A stretch of 64,000 nucleotides of DNA. Origin: Toxorhynchites rutilus septentrionalis. Lineage: Eukaryota; Arthropoda; Insecta; Diptera; Culicidae. The stretch spans positions 95,405,709 to 95,469,708 of the forward strand of contig NC_073746.1 of NCBI RefSeq assembly GCF_029784135.1, read 5' to 3'. Below, piece by piece: positions 1-10,584 of this stretch (positions are counted from its first letter, which is position 1; every line of letters starts with the position of its first letter). The position numbers were made by a program, and so were the translations under genes. The notes below the pieces were generated by a model. That model had not been told where the DNA came from and made no database searches. It saw only the letters and a program-made list of their open reading frames with translations.

Positions 1-120
1 CTTTTGCTCCCACCGAAATATGTTCCATAACAGAGACATCAAAACCAAGCTGCCTGGGGGAAAAGGGCATTGCAAATACATGAAAGTAGGGGAGCTTTTG
101 TTCCCACCGAAATGCAACAC
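1..120 (+). repeat. ~90-bp tandem repeat, partial array
   Basis: About 1.3 units of a repeat whose core reads AACAGAGACATCAAAACCAA, then GCTGCCTGGGGG, then a GCAAATACATGAAAGTAGGGG block. The same units recur three times at 13795-14075 with a 93-95 bp period, and diverged units lie at about 41395-41530. The array is cut by the window edge on the left. It appears to belong to the repeat superfamily that carries TGACGTAGGA boxes, because such a box follows at 201-216. Confidence 0.75.
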
Positions 121-199
121 AGACATTAAAACCAAATAATTATCAAAGAGTTCAACGATGTAATTCTTCAAACATATCCAAAATCAACAGATAGCCTAA

Positions 200-245
200 C
201 GGAATCCTACGTCAACTAGGCGGTCGTGTCTCGGACACAACCTTC
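200..245 (-). repeat. Terminal module: TGACGTAGGA box plus palindrome
   Basis: On the minus strand a palindrome of the form GGTTGTGTC-cga-GACACGACC (221-242) is followed by GTTGACGTAGGATTCC (201-216). The same layout, palindrome then TGACGTAGGA box, occurs at 41258-41303, 14188-14240, 33979-34025, 23541-23568, 62103-62153 and 63322-63350. I read it as one end of a diverged non-autonomous element. The element's other end is not visible here. Confidence 0.5.
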
Positions 246-370
246 CTGTGACTTTTTTTCTCTATTTTGTCATATTTGTTAGTTTATGAATAAGTACACC
301 TCTTTTAATTAATGTGATGAGAAATCTTATTTCTTATTCCTTTTCTTACATATTTCGATTATTTTGTAAA

Positions 371-2083
371 TTATTCAGTTTCATTAAAAAGACAAACAGA
401 ATCAAATTCAACTGTATCAGCAAAAAAAGAAGAAATGTCATTGACATCCGTATGATGATTATTCGCTATAGTTTTTCTCTTCCCTGTTATGGAACGGTCA
501 GAAGAAAGCAGCATATAGTTCATCAAGTCCTTATTACCGTAAATTCTTGATGCTTTCCTTGTATGGTTCAACTTGTTCTCCCTGATCAGCCTATGTGTAG
601 CTTCTGAAGCCTCTTCCGATAACTGGCCAATAGGCAGATCAAATGCTTCCATAATATCTGAACTGTGTACCAATAACTTATGCAAAGTTACAGGCATAAA
701 ATACCATCCGTACAGGCTTATATAGAGATCTCTTGTATCCGACAATCGTTTCTGGTATTTGGACATTTCAATTTTTCGCCCCGACGATATTATACGGAGA
801 ATTGTAGCGAAATTCGTTATCAGCTCCACACTTACCCCTGTTATTTTCGAGATGGTTTGTGGATCCGAGAAAAATTTTCGTGCATTGTTGCCGCCATTGC
901 TTGAACCATACCACGGTTTCGGCGTGTCTTTCGGCTGCTTTCATACTCTTGCTTATGTTCAGCAGTTTTCACTTGCCAGGTTTTGAATGGCAATCTGTTG
1001 AAATGAATGATAGTTTTTATTTATACGCTATTAAACATTTTGTAATGCTAACCTGTAACCGATGTGAATTTCGCATTCAAAACATTTCATCTTGCAATGC
1101 AGTGGTGACAGGCCTAGCTTGTATGTTTCGGTATTTGGTACTGTCTCAACAGCCTTCGATGTATTCATCTCTTTCGGAAAAGATCCACAAATTAAGCATT
1201 TTGCAGAAGCTTTATTTCCGGAAAGTACATTTGCCCCCCTCCATCTATCATAGTAAGATGGAATTCAAAACTTACAACGATCTGAGCGCTATCGTTGTTG
1301 ATGATGAAAATCTGTAACGCTTTAATTTTCTTCTCCATTTCTGACTGAATGCCAAGAATAGCTTGTGGGTCTTCCTTCGTGAACACTAATTTAAGCGGTC
1401 TACAGTACGATGTTGAACTTGGCCGAGGATTCATCCAGATGATAGCGTTATTTGCGGAGTCGATCAGTTTTAAGTGCAACGACTAACAAACTTTCATCTG
1501 AACTTCCAGCTTCCGTAAACTTTTGCTTGTATGCACTATGCCCTGAACTGCCGTCAAAATCCCATTTACAGACGAGATTGATTGAAGTTGAAGTCATTAG
1601 CGGAATTTCTTTGCCGATGCTAGCGGAGGTGCAATTCATAAGATCTTGTAAATCTACTTCAGAAGACGTCTCGGTCGCAGAGATCAATTTAGGAGTTATT
1701 TTTTGCTTTTTCTTGTTTCAATGTATAAAGACTTGGTAGCAAATTTGGATGTATTTCATTCAAAGTACTTCGAAGTACATTGTACTTTCTTTCAGAGAGA
1801 TCTAAATCAACATATGGAGCCAGTGCTTGTGCCGCCGTCAGTGTTTTCTCCTGATTTCCACTCGAACAGTTTGGTACATTGGCAGCAAAAGCTCTTCTTT
1901 AAATTCTTTAGAGAAATCATCCGTATCATAAAAACTCAACAAAAAGGTGAACAAACGATCTTTTCTTTGGGAGTGGTCAACTGGGAGCCATTGTTCGAGA
2001 ATTTGCTTATTCTTGATTGTAGAAATATCATCTAAAAAACGTAAACTGTGGTCAGAAGAGCAGACTTGAGCAACAAGAATCAC
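371..2083 (-). pseudogene. Transib-type (RAG1-related) transposase, decayed
   Basis: Minus-strand reading fragments occur in the right order for a Transib transposase, the family from which RAG1 is derived. 1838-2083 and its continuation hold an ALAPYVDLDLSERKY motif (about 1750-1840). 1448-1687 holds KWDFDGSSGHSAYKQKF, whose D is the expected first catalytic aspartate. 1192-1479 holds NPRPSSTSYCRP and FHLTMIDG, the second acidic region. 371-829 holds LPIGQLSEEASEA, which matches the RAG1 region around the catalytic Glu. Around 830-960 the frame continues as YGSSNGGNNARKFF after a shift. Several frameshifts and stops break the gene, so it is inactive. No convincing pair of CACNRTG-type ends was found. 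A CACTGTG at 2357-2363 has the right orientation for the 5' terminus but has no partner. The assignment rests on motif recognition. Confidence 0.8.
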
Positions 2084-2645
2084 TTGCAGAATATCAAGGG
2101 TATAATGACTGAAAAGTAAAGGGTTGTTTTGGAGCGGAACTCCGCGGAACTTTTTTTACCGAAAGATTAGAAATTTTAGTATCTTTTTTTTTTCTTAAGG
2201 AACAAAACTACCTTAACAAAGAAGCGTTTATTTTCACAGTGATTGCGGCATGTCCCAATAATAGTTAAAGAAACAGATTATATTTACGTGTTGCTACCGT
2301 CGCCATTTGGGGTTTCACTTTAAAAGATATCGAACGTAAACGAAAACTCAATGTAACACTGTGATGAATCACTGAAAATTAATTTGCCACGTGCTTAGAA
2401 AAAACTTCTTGACTGCACACGCTTGGTCTGACAAATTGGGTGGGCTAACAAGACTGCTGAGATCGTTTCAGCATGCCTGAAACATGTATAAAACACACCG
2501 CCTACATAGTTTGGGTGAATATAAAAGTGATTTTTTTGCGACGCTTCCACCGCTTTTAACACACTTCCATAAGCGATTAGGCTCCACCTGCTCCACATCC
2601 CATAGAAACTCCTGTCTCTTCCTTTTGCGGTATCGCACCGCATAC
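2084..2645. other. AT-rich non-coding stretch
   Basis: No supported gene. It contains CACAGTG (2235-2241) and CACTGTG (2357-2363), which resemble Transib/RSS heptamers beside the decayed transposase. A minus-strand open frame at 2395-2679 has no recognisable motif. Confidence 0.4.
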
Positions 2646-2970
2646 ATCGCCTGTCAACTGCGAAACACTTACCATGCAATCACAGTAAACTGTAAACGAT
2701 GATGAGAACTGATGAAACACGGGAGAAATTTAAATAGTAAATTCTACGTGCTCACGCTAAGCAAACGTCAAACACAAACGATAATGAGTAGTGTTGTCAG
2801 ATTTTTACCGATTATGTTATAATTCAAATGTGGTTCTCATATGAAATGATAGTGAAACCAAGGAATTACTCTAAAGAAGCAATTGTGATATTAATTTTAT
2901 AGTTATGTCATAAGTGCATTAAGCATTTCAAGATATTAGAACAAAGTGTCCGAAATATGATTCAGAACGA
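2646..2970 (+). repeat. Dispersed repeat, copy 1 of 2
   Basis: About 325 bp starting near CAACTGCGAAACACTTACCA and ending near GTCCGAAATATGATTCAGAACG are repeated in the same orientation at 16605-16925, with substitutions and small indels. No ORF is shared. It is a non-autonomous interspersed repeat of unknown class. Confidence 0.8.
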
Positions 2971-2972
2971 TA

Positions 2973-3923
2973 GTAAAGTAAATGATTTTGGTTTGTCCAG
3001 TCGAAATTATGATCATGGTTTGTCCACTTTTTTGAATGCTCTAATTCAGCACACCTATTGTCAAATCAGTTATTCGAATGTTTCGAAACATATAAATAAA
3101 ATTGCTTTTTCCATGATTTACAGTAGTTTTATGGTATATTTTTACGGAATCACATGTTTTAAAGGTTTTAAAATACACCATCTATTGTTAATGCGCCTCT
3201 CATTTGAGCTAACTTTTAATCGATCACCAGATGATTATTTCGCACGTATTCAGACCTTTTCTGGATTATAACACTTACAAATATTGTAAACACCATTCTT
3301 GCACACCATTTGTATCAGATTTACATAGCTAAACCATTAAATTAACGCATATTGATGAACTCAATACTGATCATGAGTTGTCCAATTAACTAATGTTGTT
3401 TTGTCCACATGATTTCTATGGCAACCGCTTGGCGCGCTGCAGTGTCCTTCGCATAGCTTCGTATAGCAGAAATGAAGTTTCTCTATGTTGAGTATCTTAA
3501 GGTGAACACTTTTAAAATGCCCAAGAAAACGCGATATTTTGAAGGAAGCCTAAATTATGATAGATCAATATGATGACAGTAAACTCAAGCAATGATTAAT
3601 GCAACATCTACTTGAGAATTCGAATGCTTTCATTCAAATATGGTGATTTCTAAAGCCGAACAAACGATGATCATTTCTTGGACAAACCATGATTAGAGGT
3701 GGTCAAACCATGATCATAATTCCTTTTTGCGGAAAATGGTTGGAAAACATAAAAATTTGCATCATTTCAACGCCTACGCCAACGCAACTAGAGACTTGGG
3801 GCTTTTCAACAAAACCCAAACTCGTTTCGATTATATGTGATTTTCATGAAGAAAAATCGATTTGCGTTTACTAGTTGCGTAAAAACACCCCAAATCGGAC
3901 AAACCAAGATCATTTACCCTACT
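2973..3923. mobile_element. MITE-like element, ~950 bp, TIR GTAAATGAT-YTTGGTTTGTCC
   Basis: The left end (2978-2998) and right end (3897-3917) are near-perfect inverted copies of a 21-bp sequence with core TTGGTTTGTCC; one base differs. The match extends outward as AGTARR on both sides. Internal sub-terminal copies of ATCATGGTTTGTCC occur at about 3012-3028, and inverted copies lie at 3677-3720. There is no transposase ORF. A clear target duplication was not found. Confidence 0.75.
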
Positions 3924-4272
3924 CGCTCTGTGTATCATTTGTTGGACATTTGCTGTTCCACAAAGGCGCGTGAACATTTTTAATTTGTTCGCGCGAAGAG
4001 CACTGAACATTTATTTTAATTTTTGTTTAATTCATGTGTGTATAATTTTATTCATGTAGGCTGCAAGTCAGATGTACAGCAAAGAAGTGATTTAAAGATA
4101 GAGATAAAGATGATGAATAGTAAAAAAATGCGATGCCTAATACAGTAAATCTTGAAATACCTTGCAGGTCAATTCGTGAAAGTAGTTTGTACAACTTTGC
4201 TTACCTTTATTGCTATAAAATCGTAATGGGATCGAGCATTAAAACGATCAAAACTTTGAAATACTTTTTAAA

Positions 4273-4766
4273 GTACACCCAGTTTTTTACGCGGTGTTTT
4301 CACGAGGTTTTTTTTATGCGGATTTTCTTTTATGAAGGAAATCAGTGCCGCACCTTATCACGTGGATTTTAGGTGTTGGGTAATGGGGAACTCACCGGGC
4401 GGTACAACGGGACGGGGTTATTACGGGCAGCGATTCGTGAATGTCTTTCCTTGTCTACTTAGCTCTGGACGGTCCAACAGCAATACAACACTACACTTCT
4501 TACTTCCGTTCTACGTTTTGTATTGAAACAATTTTATAATGGGTATGACAAAAAAACAATACAGAGGACGTGAATAATAGAATTCCAAATTAAATATTTG
4601 GAACAGATAGAAAGCGCAATTAACTTGCGCTACAAAATATTTTAGCGATACATGGTTAGTCCCATTTGGTATCTATCATTAGGTAACATAGTTTTTTACG
4701 CGGATTTTCCAATTAACGCGGTTTTTTACGAGGTACGTGTCCCCCGCGTAAAATACCTGGGTGTAC
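4273..4766. mobile_element. MITE-like element, ~494 bp, TIR GTACACCCAG...TTTTACGCGG
   Basis: The left end 4273-4294 and the inverted right end 4744-4766 share GTACACCCAG followed by a T-rich run and ACGCGG, with one indel. Internal degenerate copies of TTTTTTACGCGG flank both ends (4298-4335 and 4690-4735). There is no coding capacity. This is a typical non-autonomous DNA transposon layout. The superfamily is not assigned. Confidence 0.75.
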
Positions 4767-4959
4767 CTGGGCATTTTATTCCATTTAGTTGATTTATTCT
4801 TAAAGAAATACGTCGTGCGTCTTTGTCGACATAAAATAAATCCTCATAATTTTGTGCATTTCTACTCGACGTAGTTGAACAATACCAAATATAACCATAA
4901 TAATAATACTGAGTACACGAAAGCAATTCGCATTTTCATGCAATCTACATAAAACCCTT

Positions 4960-6460
4960 ACGAAGCATGACGACTCGTGGTACGAGCAACCATACTTGAT
5001 GCTAGCGTCGGAACCCCCGATCGGGTGTTATCTTACCATCGCTGGCAGCTCATCAATAACCCCTCCGCCCTCGAACATATTCTTTTCCACCCTCGCGGCG
5101 CAGTCGAAAGTTCTCACGTTGTGTTTTTTTTTGCTATCTCTCGTGCTTCCCCTCCACAACACCCACGACCATCACGATGAACCGCATAAACATGATTACG
5201 TTTTTCGCAGAATCCGCACTATTGTTACTGGCTGCCTGTCAGGGTTCGCTTCGAAGTTCTCTCATTTTTTTTCTTCGTTTTCCTTTCCTTCTTCCTTGTT
5301 TTTTTTTTCTGGTGGTGTCTTATGCTGCCAATGCTGCTCGTGCTCATATTTCGATGTTTCAATCGGAGTCGCTGTTTTTCCTCCCACCACCCATCACACA
5401 CCACCGCCGCTCGGAAGGACTGCCCTCCCCGTTCCAACCCCCGGCCGAAAAAGGTTTCACCGTTTTGTTCTAGTGGTGGTAGTGGTGATGCGTTCTCTCT
5501 TTTTCTCACATCGTGGAAAAGCTGTTATTCAAAACTTCTCTCCCGATAGCAGTGACTCTAGGAGTGAGTACTCTACAGACACGCGCCAGCCGGGGAAGTT
5601 TGAATATTATGATGATAAAAAAATATTTGAGGATGTATGAAATAGTTGAGATTTTGCCTTCGGTTTGTCTGCATTTTTGTGTGTTTGGCGAATCGTTCGA
5701 TGAGAAAAAAAGAACTCAAAGTACGTTGGACGGAAGTCACTGTCAGTGATACCAGTTGTGGCTTTTCGTCGCGCACCAACCGGACGGCCAACGTCGTGAT
5801 TCGACACTGCTTGACCAATTCCGGTCACCCTCTGTGTGTCGCTCAGTGAAGTAAAAGTGCTCATTTTGGCAGACCCGTGGCGCGAGTGATAATTAAATTA
5901 CCTCAAAAGCTAGAACGGCTGGTGTGTGTCTTGACCTACATCGCAGATCTCATTTCCCCCACTCGGGGACCCAAGGCATCAAGGCCTAACACAGTGTGAG
6001 GCAGGGATTAAGGACAAACGAGTTTGGCGTGGTCGTCGTAGTCGTCGTCGTCGTTAAGGATACTAATTACACGACCACAAACAACAAAATCATCAACTAG
6101 TGCACAACCCGGAGAGCCCTCCAAACCCGAACCCGATTCGATTCAGCAGTTGGCGGGAGCTGTTGACGGCGGCGCTCGCCGGCACCATGAAGATGTGATG
6201 GTAATCACCATAATTATACCCCCATATGCGCGTCCATCGCACTCTCGCTCCTCTCACAATTATTTACACAAATCCTGCGTCCCAGGGCGGAAGTGCTAAT
6301 CTGGTGCGTTTAATTGTTTAACAACATCTCAGCAAAAGCGTAGTGTTTGTTCACGGAAAACACCGGGAGCTGAGGACTCGCTTCGAATGGTGTGTACACT
6401 CGCAGAAATGTCGTGGAGTAAACATTACTTACTGTGCTGGAAGGGCTCCGATTTAGATGG
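4960..6460 (+). promoter_or_regulatory. GC-rich repeat-free block; candidate distal promoter/first exon of ap
   Basis: This stretch lacks the dispersed repeats seen elsewhere and is clearly richer in GC, with CA/CCA-rich tracts, a CGT trinucleotide run near 6028-6056 and a Kozak-like CACCATGAAGATGTGA at about 6183. An insect initiator-like GCTCAGTGAAG sits at 5841-5851 (A+1 at 5845). AGACC, a DPE-like word, starts at +27, one base short of the strict spacing. Several possible donor sites follow (for example GTAATC near 6200). The 214-codon open frame at 4996-5640 is low-complexity and I do not treat it as a gene. Linking the block to the LIM-homeobox gene 38 kb downstream is inference. Confidence 0.35.
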
Positions 6461-7052
6461 TTCAATTCGTTAACTCAATGTGCTTTGTTTTTCCGAAGAG
6501 AAATGTAGCCCGTGGAGTTGTGTTTTATGCCTGCTTGCCGTACCAACACCGATTTTATATACGAAATATCAGAAATATTAAGAATCGGCGTGGATTATGT
6601 TACTAAAATTTCATTCGAAAACACGGGTTGTAACACAGCAAATGTATTTGTGAAGAAAATACCGCCTTCGTTCATTTGTTTATTTTTCTAGGTGAATTTT
6701 GTACGGATGAACCTGCAACCAATCAATTATGTTTTCACACAATCATCAACTAATAAAAGTTCAATAATTTTCGGTAATCTTCAATTTTTGATTGTGAATA
6801 AAACTCACTGATTCTCAATGTGTAACATTTCGTTGTGAATCGACTGAATTTTCACCAAGTAATGACTCGCAGTTACAGTTCGTTTCGAACAGTGTTCTAC
6901 TATTTTATTCTGCACTCTATCAGCACAGTTTGGGGAGTAAGCCTCTACAATTGCTTGCTTCCAATGTTAAATTGAATTTACACGTGATTTATTGTGTTGA
7001 AATTGGTCCAAGATATATTTTTGTGAGATTCAATATAGTCTGGTAATTTTTA
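6461..7052. other. AT-rich non-coding stretch
   Basis: No ORF, repeat match or motif that I can support. It separates the GC-rich block from the ITmD37E transposon. Confidence 0.5.
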
Positions 7053-7054
7053 TA

Positions 7055-8358
7055 AAGTCTGCTTCATTTAATATTGGAACACAAACAATTGCGTGTAGTT
7101 CAGTCATTTATTAACGAATTCATAATTTGTTTTTCATACAAATGTAGCATTTCCTTTACTCTTTCATAAAAAAAAATTTAAAAAATTATTCATTGCTGTT
7201 TCGAAGAAATTCTCGTACTTTTCCCGTAATACGGCACATTAGGCGGCGCACACCCTTTTCGTCCACCGTTTTGGCGATTTGATTCCACCAGTTCTTCATT
7301 TGAGTCATGTTCCTAACAAGTTTTCCCTTTGCCTTAAGCCTCCGCTTCGTGATTGCCCAGTATTTCTCTATCGGCCGGAACTGGGGGCAGTTTGGGGGGT
7401 TGATGTCCTTCGGTATTACGCTGACCCCGTTCGTTGCGTACCATTCCATAACCGTTTTGCTGTAATGGCAGCTTGCGAGGTCCGGCCAAAACATTACTGG
7501 ACGGTCGTGGGCACGAATAAACGGCAGAATCCGTTTCTGTAGGCACTCTTTTTTGTAGACTTCTGATGTCATTGTCTTGTCAGTGAGAAAGACTTTGGTT
7601 TTCTGTCCACAACTGCATATCCCCTGCCAAATCATGTACTTGCGGGCGAATTTTTCCGCAAACACGAACTTAAATTTTGCAGGTACATCCCCCCGAGCCG
7701 TCGCCAAATAAAATTTTTGACCTGGGATTTGCCCAAAGTCCGCCTTCACGTAGCTCTCATCGTCCATCAGAATACATCCGTCGAACTTGATCAGCACTTG
7801 GTCGTACAGCTTTCGAGCACGGATTCTGGCCACATTGTTCTGCTTCAGCGTCCGATTTGGCTGTTTGCTGGCTCGGAATGACCTTATTCCTTCCGGGAGA
7901 CGAATTCGTCGCACCGTACTGTGAGCGGCCTGGAACTTATTGGCCAAATCGCGGTCTGAAAGATTGGAATTCCTCTTGACGGCCTTGATGACTTTCCCAC
8001 GCAGTTTCCGGTCGACAGTTCCACTCCGACGCTTCGAATGCGGCTTCCGAGCCGTCGTCAATGTTTCCTTGTACTGCTTGATAACACGCCATACGGTATT
8101 TCTGGGCATTTTAAGCTGTTTAGCTAGCTTAGATGCCGACAACAATGGATTTTCAAGAAAACTGTGCACAATTTTATCTCTCCGTTCGGCTTCCTTGGCG
8201 GTTGTTTACAAAATGCTATCGTTTGGTGTTATGACATAAATACATGGTGAAAGGTAATGAATTTCCCGACACGTGGGTGAAAAAAGTTTCCAAATCCGTC
8301 CACTAGGAGCGCCACAATGAGCAAAAGAATTTGTTCCAATATTAAATGAAGCAGACTT
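7055..8358 (-). mobile_element. ITmD37E-type Tc1/mariner transposon, 1,304 bp
   Basis: The ends are perfect 27-bp inverted repeats beginning AAGTCTGCTTCATTTAATAT, at 7055-7081 and 8332-8358. Each is flanked by TA (7053-7054 and 8359-8360), the expected Tc1/mariner target duplication. The single minus-strand ORF (7186-8169) fills most of the interior. Perfect ends and an uninterrupted catalytic frame suggest this is one of the youngest DNA-transposon insertions in the window. Confidence 0.93.
7186..8169 (-). CDS. DD37E (ITmD37E) transposase
   Basis: Cut-and-paste transposase acting in the nucleus on its own TIRs. The N-terminal third holds HTH segments (about residues 11-33, KLAKQLKMPRNTVWRVIKQY, and 66-90). 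The catalytic core follows: ILMDDESYV (D137), MFWPDLASCHYSK (D230) and CPQFRPIEKYW (E268). Exactly 37 residues separate D230 and E268, which defines the mosquito-associated ITmD37E group. No stop or frameshift interrupts the catalytic region. The start is doubtful: the frame opens at a TAA about 40 bases upstream, no ATG lies between, and the nominal first codon at 8169 is GTG. The original N-terminus therefore seems lost or frame-shifted. The product is probably inactive unless a non-ATG start or an upstream splice is used. Confidence 0.92.
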   Translation of the reverse strand: MHSFLENPLLSASKLAKQLKMPRNTVWRVIKQYKETLTTARKPHSKRRSGTVDRKLRGKVIKAVKRNSNLSDRDLANKFQAAHSTVRRIRLPEGIRSFRASKQPNRTLKQNNVARIRARKLYDQVLIKFDGCILMDDESYVKADFGQIPGQKFYLATARGDVPAKFKFVFAEKFARKYMIWQGICSCGQKTKVFLTDKTMTSEVYKKECLQKRILPFIRAHDRPVMFWPDLASCHYSKTVMEWYATNGVSVIPKDINPPNCPQFRPIEKYWAITKRRLKAKGKLVRNMTQMKNWWNQIAKTVDEKGVRRLMCRITGKVREFLRNSNE

Positions 8359-8360
8359 TA

Positions 8361-9480
8361 TTGGAAAATATATAAATGAAGCAGAGGAAGTTACGTCAGA
8401 AATGCGATCAAACCGAAAACCTCTTGACATACAGGTAAATTGTGAATAGAAAACAAATACTGATATTCTCGTTATCTGATATATAAGGTTAATTTTTTCC
8501 TCAGTTCGATTGAAACAAATGTGAATTTTTCAGATTGAAACAAATGTAAAATTACTAGTCATTGTCAGTGATTCTGGAGGAATAGAATTCGAAAATATTT
8601 CACATCAGATTCTCCATTTATTCAAAGCAATTTAATTGTGTTCTTCGGCTGTTCTAAACAGACAACTGAATAATCAATTTGATTGTCCGCAAACAGTAAA
8701 TAAGCTCACAGGTGTTTAACTGAAGTTGATATACTGGAAGAATTTATTTATAATTAAGTGGTTTTGGAAGACTTAAAGAAACCTTTTTTTTCTCAGACTT
8801 ATTTTCATGGCTATGAGGGGAAAGTGGTGGTAAAAACGGACCCCTTAAGTAAACGTTGATTTTCTTCGTGATAGAATTGATAGTCTAGGTCTTTTTTATA
8901 ATAAAATTTGTCTTAGAGGCTGAAATTTTGCGAAGTGAATGTGTCCGGCATCTTCGACAAAATAAGATTGAGTCGGGAAAGACCTCGGTTTGGGAAGAAT
9001 TTCCTCAAAAAGGCCTGGTTTAGAAAGCATTGTCAACACGAATGAACGGTCAGAAATTCAACGAAGTACTTTAGAATCATTTACTTCTGTTTTCGCAACA
9101 AAACATGGTTTAATGAATAGGGGCTGTCAAGAACGTATGAGAAGCGATTGTACGAATAGTAGATGCAGCTTACAAGCAGTATGAGTGATTTCAAAAGCTC
9201 AAACGGGCAGTATCCTCTGCGTAGAACGAGATACACACTACAACATGGCGCAGCTTGGGCGAAACCACACCGAATGGATTATTTGAACTGATTAAGAACT
9301 ACAGATGACCTACGAATTAGAAACTCATTATAATTCATGTGGAATTGACGTTAATTTTGTAGAGGAGTGAGTTTTTTTAAACTGGTTCTATAGTTATGAA
9401 ACACTAGAATTTTAGTTTTTTAAATGTTTTTCGCCTGAACACAACAATAAAGTTCAAGTGGACAGTCTTATAAATGAAGA
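8361..9480. other. AT-rich non-coding stretch
   Basis: Only small open frames are present (for example 8990-9184) and none has recognisable motifs. I see no repeat with a partner in this window. Confidence 0.5.
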
Positions 9481-9493
9481 TATTTATTGTATT

Positions 9494-10310
9494 CTACGTT
9501 GTATACATCAATTCAACCGACTTCTTACATATCTCTGGAAACTCAGAAATTTGTAGTAGTTCTATAGTTATGAAACGCAGTGCAAAACCCAAAATTCTTT
9601 TCACCCAGAACATTTTTTTATCCAAAATATATATATTTTTATTAAGGCAGCCTAACGGGGCCGGGAGTTCAATATTTCGACAATGTTTGCTTACAACTAT
9701 GTTAGTAATATGTAACCGATTACTCGCGGTTGGCTCGAGGTTAGTATTACAAGGGATAATCGTGTGTAACCAACGACCGAACTCATCTTTACTCCACATG
9801 CGCCGCCAACTTACGAGCGTGTGCTGACGAGGAATATGGAAAAATTCATTATAAGCAATTTGCCTTTCAAAAAGTGTGCCTTCTGATGCACCCACCTTAA
9901 CTAGCGAGTCCGCTTTCTCATTCCCCGGAATCGAGCAATGAGAGGGAACCCATGCTAAGGTATGATTAGATGTCAATAGATGTCTTATTCTTGTTAGGAA
10001 ATAAGATGAGCGTTTATCAACTTTCATTGAGCGGATTGCCTCTATTGAGCTGAGACTGTCTGAAAAAATAAAATAATGGTCGATGGACAATGTTTCAATG
10101 ATCCCTAGTGCGTAGTATATCGCACCCAGTTCAGTGACATACACGGAAGAAGGATCTTTGAGTTTGAAAGAGGCACTGGAATTTTCATTGAAGATGCCGA
10201 AGCCAGTGCACCCGTTTATGTATGAACCGTCAGTAAAGAACAGATCTAACTTTCCCATATTCTACCGAAAATATCGGCGGAATAGAATCGGAGCGTAGAT
10301 AATCTGGGAT
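9494..10310 (-). pseudogene. I-clade-like LINE ORF2 fragment: RNase H domain
   Basis: Minus-strand frame 9494-10258. LFFTDGS (first catalytic Asp) is followed by VTELGAIYYALGIIE, then IFSDSLSSIEAIRS (second Asp) and LAWVPSHCSIPGNEKADSL with the terminal His/Asp region. This is the RNase H domain of a non-LTR retrotransposon ORF2; a homologous stretch lies at 42217-42546 on the + strand. Upstream sequence (10258-10310) reads GHEIPDYLRSDS in another frame, so a frameshift separates it. After GRWLHTIIP the reading loses similarity at about 9770, and the tail to 9494 is probably read-through. It is truncated on both sides and inactive. Confidence 0.88.
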
Positions 10311-10573
10311 TTCATGTCCCAAAACACATTCACCCAAAAGTAAAAATATCCAAATTCACATTTGAACACATTCACCCTTAAAGTAAAAATATTCAAATAT
10401 AAAGTTCACACATATCTATAATTTACCCGAATGGGACACAAACTTAAATAAGGAGAAAATCAAAAAAAAAAAAGATAATGATTTTTTCAAATTTCTTTTT
10501 AATGAATAAGATTGATTCATGCAACGTGAGAGAGCAACGAACATCCAAAGTAAAATGGAAGAGTATAATGACG
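10311..10573. other. A/T-rich spacer
   Basis: Short repeated phrases such as CACATTCACCC and AAAGTAAAAATAT occur two or three times between 10325 and 10410. There is no gene. Confidence 0.4.
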
Positions 10574-10584
10574 AAATGCAATGG

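Noticed and set aside
2235..2241. CACAGTG as the left Transib terminus
   Set aside because: Wrong orientation for an element transcribed on the minus strand and no inverted partner; CACTGTG at 2357 is better placed but also unpaired.
2395..2679. 94-codon minus-strand frame next to the Transib relic
   Set aside because: No transposase motif and outside the ordered Transib fragments.
4996..5640. 214-codon open frame in the GC-rich block
   Set aside because: Low-complexity Ser/Phe/Val/Pro runs, overlapped by several other open frames and without a domain; better explained by composition.
5845..5876. Strict Inr-DPE promoter
   Set aside because: AGACC begins at +27, not +28; reported only as a near match inside a candidate block.
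9494..9770. C-terminal extension of the RNase H frame
   Set aside because: Similarity to LINE ORF2 ends at GRWLHTIIP; the rest is chance read-through.
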